From positions 1 to 64,000 of the forward strand of contig MCGT01000039.1 in NCBI GenBank assembly GCA_002104935.1: a stretch of DNA of 64,000 nt, in the 5' to 3' direction. Both the position numbers and the translations under genes were made by a program. This document shows, one piece after another, positions 43,866 through 54,484 of this stretch. Position 1 is the stretch's first letter, and each line of letters starts with the position of its first letter. Under the pieces are notes generated by a model. The model had not been told where the DNA came from and searched no databases. It saw nothing but the letters and a program-made list of their open reading frames with translations. This DNA is from Hesseltinella vesiculosa (Eukaryota > Mucoromycota > Mucoromycetes > Mucorales > Cunninghamellaceae).

Positions 43866-46800
43866 ATGACTGGCTACTCCGACGAACAACAACGCGTTCA
43901 ATCATATGATTCCATGGATAGCCATTCTATAGAAACAGTCTCAACATGTGTGTCTAAATACACATCCACTGCCAGGACAAGATCCTCGAACAATAACTTT
44001 GAATATGTCCTGCAGCTGTTGGATGTCACTTTTAAAGGGTTCAGCGCCGACACGGTCCAGGAAAGGCCGGTGGAATCGATGGGGGCGATTGTGCAACGGA
44101 TCTTACAAGTCGACAGCTTGTTAGATTTCATTCAAGTCCAAGACCAGCCTGCTCTGATTTGTCCAAAAACTCTGGGCCAGGTCAGCCACCGTCAATTGTA
44201 TGGCTTCCTACGCAACCAATTCAACCTCGCCAAATTCAACCTCTGTCGAGGCGCACGCGTGGCCACCTGCTTGACCGAAAGTCCGACACTGGCTGTCTTG
44301 TTGCTCGGCATCATTACTTATTGTACCTGCACCCCCTGCAATGCCAACCTTTCTCCTGAAGAATTGCTCGAGGCCTTCCAGACCATGAATGTCCAGGCTG
44401 TTGTGCTGCCCCTGGCCCGTTTGACTGACAACACCGATCGTCTTCCAGATTTATTACGTTCTCATGGCATTCAGCTCATCGGCCTTGCCAAGTCTCAGCA
44501 AGAGGACATTTTTTTCTCGCTTCACCCTGATCCCTGCACCTCCCCATCACAAGAAGACGATGACCATCTGGCCCTTCTCAACCAACCCGACGATGTCGTC
44601 CTTGTGCTGCAAACCTCTGGCACCAGCGGCAAAAAAAAATCCGTCCCTTATCGCCTTCGTCAACTCTGTGTTTCCACCACCTGCGTCGCCGCCTCCATCG
44701 GTATTTCCAAAGATCATATCAATGTCAACATGATGCCTCTCTACCACGTCGGTGGTATCATCCGTTCTCTTTTTGTACCCTTATTCACGGGCAGCATCAT
44801 GATTCAATTCGAGGCAAGAAAAGAACGGCTATTGAAAATCGTGGTCGCTCATTCCTTTTTTCTTTTTCCCCTTGTTCCTTCCATGACTTCCATTCCTCTT
44901 TAGAACTTTGATGCTGGCATCTTTTGGGATATCCTATCGTCTCGTCAAGGGCTTTTCTGGTATTATGCTGTACCAACCATGCATCAAGCCATTGTATTGG
45001 AATGTCGACAGCGCCTTGTCAGTCGCTCGATTTGTGAACGCGTCAAAACCATTTCCAATGGGGGTGGATCACTTGCCCCAAATCTTGCACAAGACTTACA
45101 ACTCTGCTTCCCAAATGCTGTGGTGATGCCCAGTTATGGCATGACGGAATGTATGCCCATGACCGCTCCTCCCCGTGACTATGCCCTTGAATGCCAAGGC
45201 TCTTCTGGTCTGGTGGTTGGCCCAGAAATGGCCATTGTCGCTGATGGCCAGCTGGTGGCAGGCAACGGCGTCACCGGCCACATCATGGTCCGTGGTCCTC
45301 CTTGCTTTGAAGGCTATGAAAACGTCGATCCAGATACCACCTTTGATAGCAATGGCTGGTTTGACACTGGGGACATGGGCTATTTCGAAGATGGCTATTT
45401 GTACATCACTGGCCGATCCAAGGAAATCATCAATCGCGGCGGCGAAGTCATCTCTCCCTTTGAAATCGAACAAGCTCTACTAGCCCATCCTAAGCTTGAC
45501 CAGGTCTTGGTCTTCACAACCCCTCATGAAACCCTTCAAGAAACCATCGCTGCTGTTCTCGTCGTCAAAGGTACGCCTTCCCCTCCCACTCCGCCAGTTT
45601 TTTTTTTTTTTTTTTTTTTTTTCCCAGTCTGCATCATCTGCGTAAATAGTCCTGCATGCACAAAATGGACTCACCTTTTTGTTAGATAATGAACCACGGC
45701 CAGACCTGCGTTCCTTGCGTACGTTTTTGGAACATGACCTGCACCCAAGTAAATGGCCACAGCTGCTTGTCTACATGGACGATTTGCCAAAAAGTGCCGT
45801 CAACAAAACCTTGCGCATCAACCTCAGCCAACGCCTAAACTTACCCATGGTCATGGAAGCCGACGGTAACATCCATCTCCATCAACACCTGTATGAAGCC
45901 GACTGTCCTCCTCGTGGCACCCCCTTGTCGGAGCCTATCGCCTGCCGTCCTGTTTCTTGGTCACCCCACCAAGTCCTTCATGTGCTCCTCACCCACCCCG
46001 ACATTGATGACTGTGCAACCCATGTTCACCCCACCACCAACCAATTCACCTTGTTCTTGGTCGTCGCTCCTCCCAGCAAAACCGCCAACACCACCACCAC
46101 CACCCTACCCATCGACTCCTTCTCCACCATCCTCCAGATGGACGACTCAGCCATTGTGCAACACGAAGAAAGCAACGACAGCAGCCGAGCTAGCACCATG
46201 ATGAACGGCTGGTCCCGCTTCGACAAGGACGTCAAGGATGCTGTCCTCCAGCGCTTCCAGGTCTTCCTCCAACAGCACCTCCATGATTACATGCTGCCCA
46301 AGCGCATGCTCCTCGTCGATCACTTGCTAAAAAGGAATCAAGATGGCTCATTGGCTGACGACGATGCAGCTCATCTCCTCCAACAGAATCGGCTGCTTGA
46401 CGATGCTTCTGATGACGACCCCGTTGAGCTTGTGCTGCGTGATCTGTTTGCCCAAGTCCTCGGCTTGCCCCGTGCCGACTATCCCTTGGATGGCGACTTT
46501 TTTGACCACGGTGGCAACTCTCTCAAAAGCGGCAGCCTCTTCTCCATGATCCGCCTGCGTCTCGATGTTGACCTGCCGCTGACCCTTTTGTACGAAAAAC
46601 ATGCCCGGTCTCCGACCTTGCTTGCTCCCCACTGCTACGAACGCATTGACGCCAAAACCCACCCCCTCTTCATCCAAGGCTATGCCGAGTACATGAAACG
46701 CAAGCGGGTCAACAGCCAGATGTCTTACAAAACCATCGATTCCTTCACCATGGACGGGCTCCCCCCCACCCCCAACGCCCTCGACAACAAGAAGAAGAAA

Positions 46801-49328
46801 ACCACACGCTACCAAACCCCCCGCGCCTTCCGCGCCTTTGGTACCCAAAAATACAAGGATCGCATGGCCAAACGACCCCCCATCGGCACCTACAACCCTT
46901 TCTCCTTTATCACCATGCTCATCCAAGGCCTACCTCTCTTCTTCTTCAACCCATTGACGGTCGCTGTCCGCTGGCTCATCTTTGCCATCATGCTTGGTTC
47001 ACTGTCCCAAGTCATGCCCACCACCACCGTACCTCAGCTACTCCGTCTCCTTCAAGTCATCCTCGCCCTCTTGCTCACCAATCTCATCTGTCTCCTGCTC
47101 GCCCCTGTTATTACCCTTCTCAGCAAATGGATCCTTATCGGCAAATTCCGTGCTGGTACCTATCCTCTCTGGAGCTGGTATTATCTACGATGGTGGCTTT
47201 CCCATCAAATGATCACCATGGCCGGTCCTGGTTTCATGGCTTGGCACAGCTCCACTTTTACCTTGTACCTGCGACTCCTTGGCGCCAACGTTGGTCGAGG
47301 CTGCTCTATCAATCCCAATGCCGATATCGGTGAATTTGATTTGTTGACCCTCGGTGACGGCTGCTATTTGGACAAGGTACAGAAAAAAAAAAAAAAAAAA
47401 CGCCCACTCGGTTACTCAGCCGATCCGGTTTTTTTTTTTTTTAGGTTGTGCTTCGACCGTTTCACTTGGCACCTGGCCATATGGTGCTGTCTCCTATTGT
47501 GATTGGCAAAGGCGCATCGGTGGGCTTCCGTACTATTTGCGTGCCCGACACCACTGTGCCCGACGACCATGTTGTTGGCCCCTTGACCACGACTTACAAC
47601 AAAGACCTAGGCAACGCCGGCTCATGCGCGCACAAAGATACACCCGAAGGCTTGGTCCTGCTCGATGCAGTGTCGATCAACCGACAAACCGACAAAACCC
47701 ACCCTCTCCTGATGCTGCTGGTTGTTTACCCTACTCTGGCCATCACCTACCTGATTTCCATGATCCCTTGGATGATTGTCATGTATCTGCTCAGCAAAGA
47801 TCTCAGCCTGGTCAAAAGCGCCGGTCAAGGCAGTCTGTTCAGCAAACTGGTGCTCTATTTTGCCACTCCATTACGTGTGGGCTACCATCTGCTTGCAGTG
47901 CTTGTGCGCCACAACGTTGTCCCATTGTTCCAATTGGTGCTGGCCATCTGCTTGAAGCGCGTCCTGGGCCCCAGCCGCCCTGGGCCCCGCACCAACGACA
48001 GCCAGTGGCATGCGCTGCGCTACACCTTGTTCTGGCACCTGCTTCATCCTGAATTCATGAACGAAGCCCTCAAGATTTTCGGTAGCCACTATGAATTCAC
48101 CAGCGTGGTCTATCGTCTCCTTGGCGCCAAGGTCGGCAAACGCATCTACTGGCCAGGATCGGCATTGCAAACCGTCGATTACGAACTGCTGGAAGTTGGC
48201 GACGACGTGGTCTTTGGCTCGCGGTCCGCCATCTTTTGCGTGGATGCCCACGACCGCCTCCCTGTCAAGATAAAGGATGGTTCCATGGTGGCCGACAATT
48301 GTGTCCTGTTGCCGGGCAGCCAAGTAGGCAACGGCGCCGTCCTTGGCACGGGTGGCCTCTTGCGCAAAGGTGGCCTCATCCCCGACGGCTCAGCCTGGTT
48401 TGGATCTCACAATGGCAACGCTGTCAAATTCCGTGACCAAGTGCCTCTTTCTGAAAAAAAGCAAGACGATGAAGCACTCGACAAGCCTGCCTTTATTAAC
48501 CCTGGCACCCCCTTTGGTCGTGCATTTTACCAAGGCCAAGCCAAGAACTACCGGGTCCTTGGCCTGTGGTTTGTTCTTCCTTTCAACTTCTTGCTGTGTT
48601 GCTTTGGCTCGGTCTACTGGGGATGCGCCATGACCACTGCCATCCAGGTGTCTGCTGCTTATGTTCGTGACGCCAACGCGACCCCGGTCTCCCGTTTGGC
48701 CATTCCTCTGCACAACTTCCTGGTCAACCTGTTCCACGACGGCCGCGAGTGGATCGAGATGATGATTGTCCTAAGCGCCTTGATGATCCTGTGGAATGCC
48801 ATGACCTTGATCGGCCTCACCATTGAGGTCGGTGCCAAGTGGCTCATCTTTGGTCAACGCCAGCCAGGCTCCTACAACTGGGATGAATCGTCCTATTGCC
48901 AACGCTGGCAGTTTCTCCTGGGCATCCAGCAAATGTTCCGTCGTCGCTTTGTCTCTCTGACCGGTGGCTCTGGCTGGATCCTGATTTACTTCCGTGCCCT
49001 TGGCTGCCGCATCGGCAAACGTGTGTGTCTGTATCCAAATGGCGCTGATCCCGCCATGACTGAACCTGACCTCGTCATGCTTGAAGACGACGTTGCCGTC
49101 GACATGGCTAGCTTGATCTGTCACTTTAACACCCTCGGCAACTTTATGATCAACCCTCTCAAGGTTGGTGCTGGCTCGGTGCTGCAAAGTGGTGCTCGCT
49201 TGGCCTCGGGTGCAACCATGCTTGAAGACTGTACCCTGCTCTCCCATACCCTGATTCTTCCCGGTGCAATGACCGATCGTGGTTCTGTCTGGCAAAGCTA
49301 TCCCGGTGAACAGGTCAAGGACCACTAG
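43866..49328 (+). CDS. Adenylation-carrier megasynthase with transmembrane/left-handed beta-helix C-terminal domain (Pls/NRPS-terminal-like)
   Basis: Four exons (43866-44813, 44904-45570, 45686-47376, 47445-49328) give 1729 residues. Residues ~80-640 are an AMP-forming adenylation domain: VLVLQTSGTSGKKKSVPY (A3), MPLYHVGGI, AVPTMHQAI, MPSYGMTECMPMT (A5), GWFDTGDMGYFEDGYLYITG then INRGGEVISPFEIE (A7-A8) and AVNKTLRINL (A10). A carrier (T) domain follows near residue 885: GDFFDHGGNSLKSGSL, whose Ser takes phosphopantetheine. The C-terminal ~850 residues alternate hydrophobic segments with hexapeptide-repeat beta-helix segments (LRLLGANVGRGCSINPNADI; VGNGAVLGTGGLLRKGG; VGAGSVLQSGARLASGATML). This resembles the terminal domain of epsilon-poly-lysine synthetase (Pls). 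MPLYHVGGI/VPTMHQAI resemble acyl-CoA synthetases rather than amino-acid A domains, so the substrate is open. The first intron uses GC-AG. Confidence 0.88.
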
Positions 49329-49631
49329 CCCCCAATCCACTGCGCCCACTCCTTCTTTCCGATGGCCTTTCTTTGGTCTTCCTTTTTTCCATTTTGTACT
49401 GTGTCACCCTTTTTAACCTTTTTTCATTTTTTAAAGTATTATTATTATTTTCAATTAAAACTGTACTATGATCACATAATGAAATCGTGAACTGTAAAAG
49501 CGAGCCTGATGACGGCTGAACGGGGAGACACCGGAAAAGAAAGTAAAAAAAAAAAAAAAATGGGGGGAGCAACACCATGCCACTGACATACGACATCTGA
49601 AAAAAGGTAATTTTTTTTTTATCGTTTGGTA

Positions 49632-49753
49632 CCGGATTTCCACCATCATTTGGCGGGAATCAGGTTTTTAGTTGAGCCGTGAATGAATTTTTTTAGCAGG
49701 CAAACCAATCGGGCGAACCGCTAAATTATTTTCAAGTGCGCGCGAAAGTAAAA
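49632..49753 (+). repeat. Left terminal inverted repeat of mariner element
   Basis: Starts CCGGATTTCCACCATCATTT next to a TA dinucleotide. It matches the reverse complement of 54070-54191 with only a few substitutions (for example AGTTGAGCC versus CGTTGAGCC, and CCAATCGGGC versus CCAATTGGGC). Weaker similarity with CACGCGAAA motifs continues for 40 bp inward. Confidence 0.93.
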
Positions 49754-49858
49754 CCGAGTTCACGCGAAAGTTAATCTAGTGCACGCAAATCAGATTTTAT
49801 CATTGCAGTAGGTGAATTGCAAGAAAAAAAAAGACGAGATATAGAAAGGGAGCTGTTG

Positions 49859-49945
49859 GAATTTGGTCAGGTTGGAGAGCACTGGAGTAATTGGATGACG
49901 TGTGACATTGTAGCGGAGTTGCGCCAAAATTTGCATCTTTGTACT
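49859..49945 (-). repeat. Inverted stray unit of the internal minisatellite
   Basis: The text GGTTGGAGAGCACTGGAG followed by a GTGTGACATTGTAGC and CGCCAAAATTTG segment is the reverse complement of the sequence that starts the 35-bp array near 51300-51380. It sits just inside the left terminal repeat, in opposite orientation to the array 1.4 kb away. Confidence 0.8.
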
Positions 49946-49984
49946 GGGAATTTGGACGGCAAAATGTCATTTTATTGGAACCTT

Positions 49985-50419
49985 TCAAACATCGTTACTT
50001 CCATTGCCCAAACGACGCAAGTGGTGGTATATTTGGGGATCCACTTCACGGATGAGATCCCATGGGATTGCCTTCTTGTATTTACAGATGTAATAAGACA
50101 CAGTAGAACGAGGGATCCCAGTTGCTTCCCTGATCTTGCGTTGTGAATAATGGCGCACGAAGGCCATGTACCAAATGCCAAACTTGGTGAATTTGTCCAA
50201 TCTAGATCGTGGCCTGGCTAAGAAAAGATCATCCATGGATCTGATTAAGAGGGTGTTGCTTCTCATGGTTTGAACATCCCTTGAATCAGTATTTGGAATT
50301 GCAGCAGTGTTTTGACCCTGTGTTGGTGTTGAAAATTCAACATCCATGAGAAAATCATGGGTTTCGTTCAGTAAGCTATCAAAGTCGGTGTTGAATGCCA
50401 TATTCGATACATCCGTCAT
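49985..50419 (-). CDS. Mariner-element accessory protein 1, helix-turn-helix
   Basis: A 144-residue frame from ATG 50419. The N-terminal half is acidic and low-complexity (TDVSNMAFNTDFDSLLNET). The second half contains a likely DNA-binding region: KFTKFGIWYMAFVRHYSQRK, then IREATGIPRSTVSYYICKYK, whose spacing resembles a homeodomain-like/Tc1 helix-turn-helix. It carries no DDE catalytic residues. It points outward towards the left end of the element. It may regulate transposition or derive from a transposase N-terminus. No family assignment is possible. Confidence 0.6.
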   Translation of the reverse strand: MTDVSNMAFNTDFDSLLNETHDFLMDVEFSTPTQGQNTAAIPNTDSRDVQTMRSNTLLIRSMDDLFLARPRSRLDKFTKFGIWYMAFVRHYSQRKIREATGIPRSTVSYYICKYKKAIPWDLIREVDPQIYHHLRRLGNGSNDV

Positions 50420-50592
50420 TGAATTCGCATTTACCTCGCATTAAATAATTTATTCACTTGGTTCACTTGGCGTTCAAATAAATGAAAAAACCGGAATAAA
50501 GACGCTGATCACCGCCGCGTGGTTTACGGCATTTTTATTTCCCTTGGTATTAAAAAACATCGCTACCGTAGATACAGTTTTATGACCAGTAT

Positions 50593-51138
50593 TCAGTTAG
50601 CTAAATTTAACCTATCCATATTATCTATTACTTCATTTACGATCTGGCTTGATTCTGAATCTTGATTTGCAGATAATTTAATTTTTTTCAACTTGACCTC
50701 CAATTGCTCAATCGTGATCCCTTTGCCCCATGTTTTTTGAAAACCATTACAATCAGAAGGCTGAGGGTACAACACTTCACCTGTCAAAGCAGAAAAGGTG
50801 GTAGTCTTGCATGTGATCACTGGCAGAGTAGGCTTGGTGGACGTTGAGGAAGAGATGCTGGGTTCAATCAGTTTTTTCACCCACCGCTGCCCAGTGCGTG
50901 GATGAACGCTATGCTCTCTAGATATCTTTGCAATTGAGCATGTAGGCCGATGTAGGAGGTCGTTTAAAAACGAATATCTGTCCAACTGCGAGTGCTTCGT
51001 GTACTTGCGTTTCGTTCCTTTTTTTTTCTTTGTAGAAACAGGCTCGTATGATGGAGAAGGTTCAATAAAAAAATTGAATTCAGTCATTTCAGTCACTGAC
51101 CTGTACGCAACTGCTTGTACAATAGCAGTGCCGTTCAT
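50593..51138 (-). CDS. Mariner-element accessory protein 2, helix-turn-helix
   Basis: A 181-residue frame from ATG 51138 to a stop at 50593. A basic stretch (STKKKKGTKRKYTKHSQLD) precedes a helix-turn-helix-like segment, LLHRPTCSIAKISREHSVHP then RTGQRWVKKL. This parallels the transposase segment ASREVGINTRTGQGYVRRY in the same element, with a shared R-TGQ-x-[VW]-[VR] signature. The C-terminus is charged and may be coiled. It lies head-to-head with the minisatellite array. It is probably a DNA-binding accessory protein derived from transposase DNA-recognition sequence; function is inferred. Confidence 0.62.
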   Translation of the reverse strand: MNGTAIVQAVAYRSVTEMTEFNFFIEPSPSYEPVSTKKKKGTKRKYTKHSQLDRYSFLNDLLHRPTCSIAKISREHSVHPRTGQRWVKKLIEPSISSSTSTKPTLPVITCKTTTFSALTGEVLYPQPSDCNGFQKTWGKGITIEQLEVKLKKIKLSANQDSESSQIVNEVIDNMDRLNLAN

Positions 51139-51179
51139 TTATACTGTATAATCAGCGGTTCCAAATTTGGGCCCAGCGC

Positions 51180-52195
51180 TGTCGCACAATATTCTCCAAT
51201 ATCCAAAACTCTGGCGGTGCTCCAAAATTTGGCGTAATGTCTCTCTCCAACCTGTCCAAAATCCAGCTGCTCCAGTGTGCTCCCAATTCAAAAACGGCAA
51301 ATTTTGGCGTAATGTCGCCACAATGTCACACATCGTCATCCAATATCCAACAGTTCCAGTGCTCTCCAACCTGTCCAAAATCCAACAGCTCCAGTGCTCT
51401 CCAACCTGTCCAAAATCCAGCTGCTCCAGTGCTCTCCAACCTGTCCAATGTCCAACAGCTCCAGTGCTCTCCAACCTATCCAAAATCCAACAGCTCCAGT
51501 GCTCTCCAACCTGTCCAAAATCCAGCTGCTCCAGTGCTCTCCAACCTGTCCAATGTCCAACAGCTCCAGTGCTCTCCAACCTATCCAAAATCCAGCTGCT
51601 CCAATGTGCTCCCAATTCAAAAACGGCAAATTTTGGCGTAATGTCGCCACAATGTCACACATCGTCATCCAATATCCAACAGTTCCAGTGCTCTCCAACC
51701 TGTCCAAAATCCAACAGCTCCAGTGCTCTCCAACCTGTCCAAAATCCAGCTGCTCCAGTGCTCTCCAACCTGTCCAATGTCCAACAGCTCCAGTGCTCTC
51801 CAACCTATCCAAAATCCAACAGCTCCAGTGCTCTCCAACCTGTCCAAAATCCAGCTGCTCCAGTGCTCTCCAACCTGTCCAATGTCCAACAGCTCCAGTG
51901 CTCTCCAACCTGTCCAAAATCCAGCTGCTCCAGTGCTCTCCAACCTGTCCAAAATCCAGCTGCTCCAGTGCTCTCCAACCTGTCCAATGTCCAACAGCTC
52001 CAGTGCTCTCCAACCTGTCCAAAATCCAACAGCTCCAGTGCTCTCCAACCTGTCCAAAATCCAGCTGCTCCAGTGCTCTCCAACCTGTCCAAAATCCAGC
52101 TGCTCCAGTGCTCTCCAACCTTTCCAAATAAAGTTAATAAAAACCGACCTTTCCAAATCCAGCTGCTCCAGTGCTCTCCAACCTTTCCAAAAAAG
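51180..52195 (+). repeat. 35-bp minisatellite array inside the mariner element
   Basis: More than twenty tandem units of about 35 bp based on CTCCAACCTGTCCAAAATCC then AGCTGCTCCAGTGCT, with alternates TGTCCAATGTCCAACAGCTC and CCTATCCAAAATCCAACAGC. A larger block beginning TGCTCCCAATTCAAAAACGG occurs twice, 329 bp apart (51278 and 51607), giving a higher-order structure. The unit length is not a multiple of three and contains no stops in any frame, which creates long spurious open frames on both strands. The array ends about 60 bp upstream of the transposase start. Confidence 0.95.
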
Positions 52196-52253
52196 TTAAT
52201 AAAAACCGCCATTCCATCCTTTCTCTTTTTTTTTTTTCACACAACTTTATGCA

Positions 52254-53752
52254 ATGTCAAATCCATGGATCCATAGGCGAGACGCTGCTTCCGTTATTAC
52301 ATCTGATGATGACGACTCTGTGGATATAATAAGTGAATGCTCCCTCATGCAAAAGTCTTTTGATGCTTTTGAAGATGAGAACGTGTGGCAACCTCAAGAC
52401 CCACTCCGTACTGAAGACAAAAGTTTGGCTGAAAGCGTCTTGGTCGAATGGAGAAGATCTGGTACCAATGGCACTGCTAGCTTGATCACTATGGAGGAAT
52501 ACGAGAGCTTATATACCAATATTACTGATATGAATTGGGAAAATGACGATAAGGGATCGGCAGAACTCAATGAACCTCTGGTATCCAAGCCATTGACCGA
52601 AAAAAGAGGCCCTTACCGTGTGTATAAACCTGAGCAAATAGAGTTGCTACTTCACAAGGTTATCAATGAAGGTACTGGTACCAATCATCATGATGTATTT
52701 ACTTTTGACTCATAATTGAAATCTTATATTACTCGATAGGTAAAACTGCCGCTACTGCTTCACGAGAGGTTGGCATAAACACCCGAACTGGTCAGGGATA
52801 TGTCAGAAGATACAGAGAAGACCCTGAGCAGCGGGTTCCTTTGCCAGCTGCCTCCCGAGGTGGTGGTAACAGAAAATTATTTGAGGAGCATACTCAGCTC
52901 CTTCTCAAAATTTTTGAAGATGATCCTGGATCTACATTGGTTGAAGCAAGAGAGACACTCATGAAAGAATTCGAAGGTTTTACAATTTCGCTTTCTGGAT
53001 TGCATAAACATGTGACACAGCATTGCATGTTAACACTCAAGAAGTTGGATAAGCTCACTGCTGCAAGAAACGAGGACAGGACTCTTGAAATGAGGAAGGA
53101 GATCGTCTCACATTGGTACACTCTTTCGGATTTCAACTACTTCAACACCTGCGTATTCCTCGACGAAGCTGGGTTTAATATGCATCTGCGACGTGGATTC
53201 GGTTGGTCAGTAAAAGGAAAGCCTGCGAAGGCTGTGGTCCCTACTCAAAAGGGTGTCAATGTAACTATCCTGGGTGCAATTTGTGAAGCGGGCATTGTCA
53301 ACTTATCTCTACGCAAGCCAACTGTCAGTGTTGCTACAAAGAAGGACAAGACCAAAGGGAAAGTCAAAGCTGGCACTAGGACCGAAGACTATCTAGTCTT
53401 TATCAACGATGTCATGGACGCGTTGGACTTGAAAGGCACCGGCTTCAAAGGGCGTTACTTGGTAATGGACAATGCTTCAATTCACAAGTCAGGCCGAGTC
53501 AAGGAATTAATTGAAGGGCGTGGCTACAAGGTGATGTTTTTGCCGCCATACTCTCCTTTCCTTAATCCAATTGAGGAGTTTTGGAGCAAAGTCAAAGCTG
53601 GTGTTCGCCGGAGCAAGCTCACAGAGAGTGATAGTTTGGCTCCAAGAATTTTGGATTCAGCACTGAAGGTGACACCACAAGATTGTAATGGTTGGATACG
53701 CCACTCTGTAAGCTTTTTCAAGGCATGTTTGGAAAAGGAAGTCAATATCTGA
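52254..53752 (+). CDS. Tc1/mariner-superfamily DD34E transposase
   Basis: Cuts the element at its terminal repeats and inserts it at TA. Two exons (52254-52671 and 52740-53752) give 476 residues; the frame is continuous across the intron (INEG|KTAATASREVGI). The first ~130 residues are acidic. A helix-turn-helix follows (ASREVGINTRTGQGYVRRY, then a second recognition region with TISLSGLHKHVTQH). The catalytic triad is intact: first Asp in VFLDEAGFNMHLRRGFGWS, second Asp in YLVMDNASIHKSG, Glu in LPPYSPFLNPIEEFWSKVK, with 34 residues between the second Asp and the Glu. No internal stop is present. It is probably expressed from the minisatellite-flanked promoter. Confidence 0.94.
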
Positions 53753-54069
53753 TCACAAGAAACTCTGTGTGCTGAGTGCTCTGCTTCCGATTTTTTTTTT
53801 TTTTTTTTTTTGCTTTATTGGTATGTCCATTTATAAAACCATAATTTGAACAAAGCTATAAATGATGCTGGACTTTTATTTCTATACTGGCACTGAACTA
53901 GCAGGATTTGCGACATTAACTACAGTACCCATCCTCCTCATACCAAATATATCACAAAGAGGCGTGCTCCTATTATTGGCTTCACTGGTCCTGTTAAGAA
54001 AAATATAATATTACAATCTTGTTTTTTACTTGACTTGCACGCACAAGAAATGGTTTCGCGTGCAATTGA

Positions 54070-54191
54070 TTTTACTTTCGCGCGCACTTGAAAATAATTT
54101 AGCGGTTCGCCCAATTGGTTTGCCTGCTAAAAAAATTCATTCACGGCTCAACGAAAAACCTGATTCCCGCCAAATGATGGTGGAAATCCGG
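54070..54191 (-). repeat. Right terminal inverted repeat of mariner element
   Basis: Reverse complement of the left end, finishing GGTGGAAATCCGG directly before TA at 54192. It contains TTTAGCGGTTCGCCCAATTGG, of which a diverged version is visible near 4860. Confidence 0.93.
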
Positions 54192-54484
54192 TACATGATC
54201 TACCCTCTTTTTTATGTTGTACACCCATGAAGGTTATCATTGGTGACACGCCCTTGACAATGGGCCATGCATTTGCCTCAAACATGTCACTGTTCAGGGC
54301 CCTTTTTACTCTCCGGCGATCCTTATCCATGGCCTTGCCTAACATGGTCTTTTTTATTGTTTTTAGTTAATGAATGAAAGACTCTATTCTCATACATGTT
54401 GGTACTTGCGCGAAAATGGAAAAACGGCAAGTTGGTAAGGAAAGGCTCATGAAAATGGCCTACGTCGATAAAATAGAGGTGGTT

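Larger units (their letters stand above)
49632..54191. mobile_element. Tc1/mariner-type DNA transposon, 4560 bp, with extra genes and minisatellite
   Basis: The ends are perfect or near-perfect inverted repeats starting CCGGATTTCCACCATCATTT on both sides, extending 122 bp with few differences and more loosely to about 160 bp. TA flanks both ends (49630-49631 and 54192-54193), the canonical target duplication. Inside are a spliced DD34E transposase on the plus strand, two minus-strand ORFs with helix-turn-helix-like regions and a 35-bp tandem array. At 4.6 kb with three ORFs it is far larger than typical 1.3-2.4 kb mariners. Intact transposase and matching termini suggest recent activity. Confidence 0.92.

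Noticed and set aside
47354..48052. 232-codon alternate frame in the megasynthase gene
   Set aside because: Out-of-frame shadow of the spliced coding sequence; it reads through the intron T run.
51180..52195. CRISPR-like array
   Set aside because: Repeats are directly adjacent with no unique spacers, no cas genes are present, and the host is a eukaryote.
51167..52276. Long open frames on both strands over the 35-bp array (up to 369 codons)
   Set aside because: They arise because a stop-free 35-bp unit cycles through all three frames; the protein text is the same repeat in rotation (LSNLSK, SPTCP, LQPVQ) with no domain.
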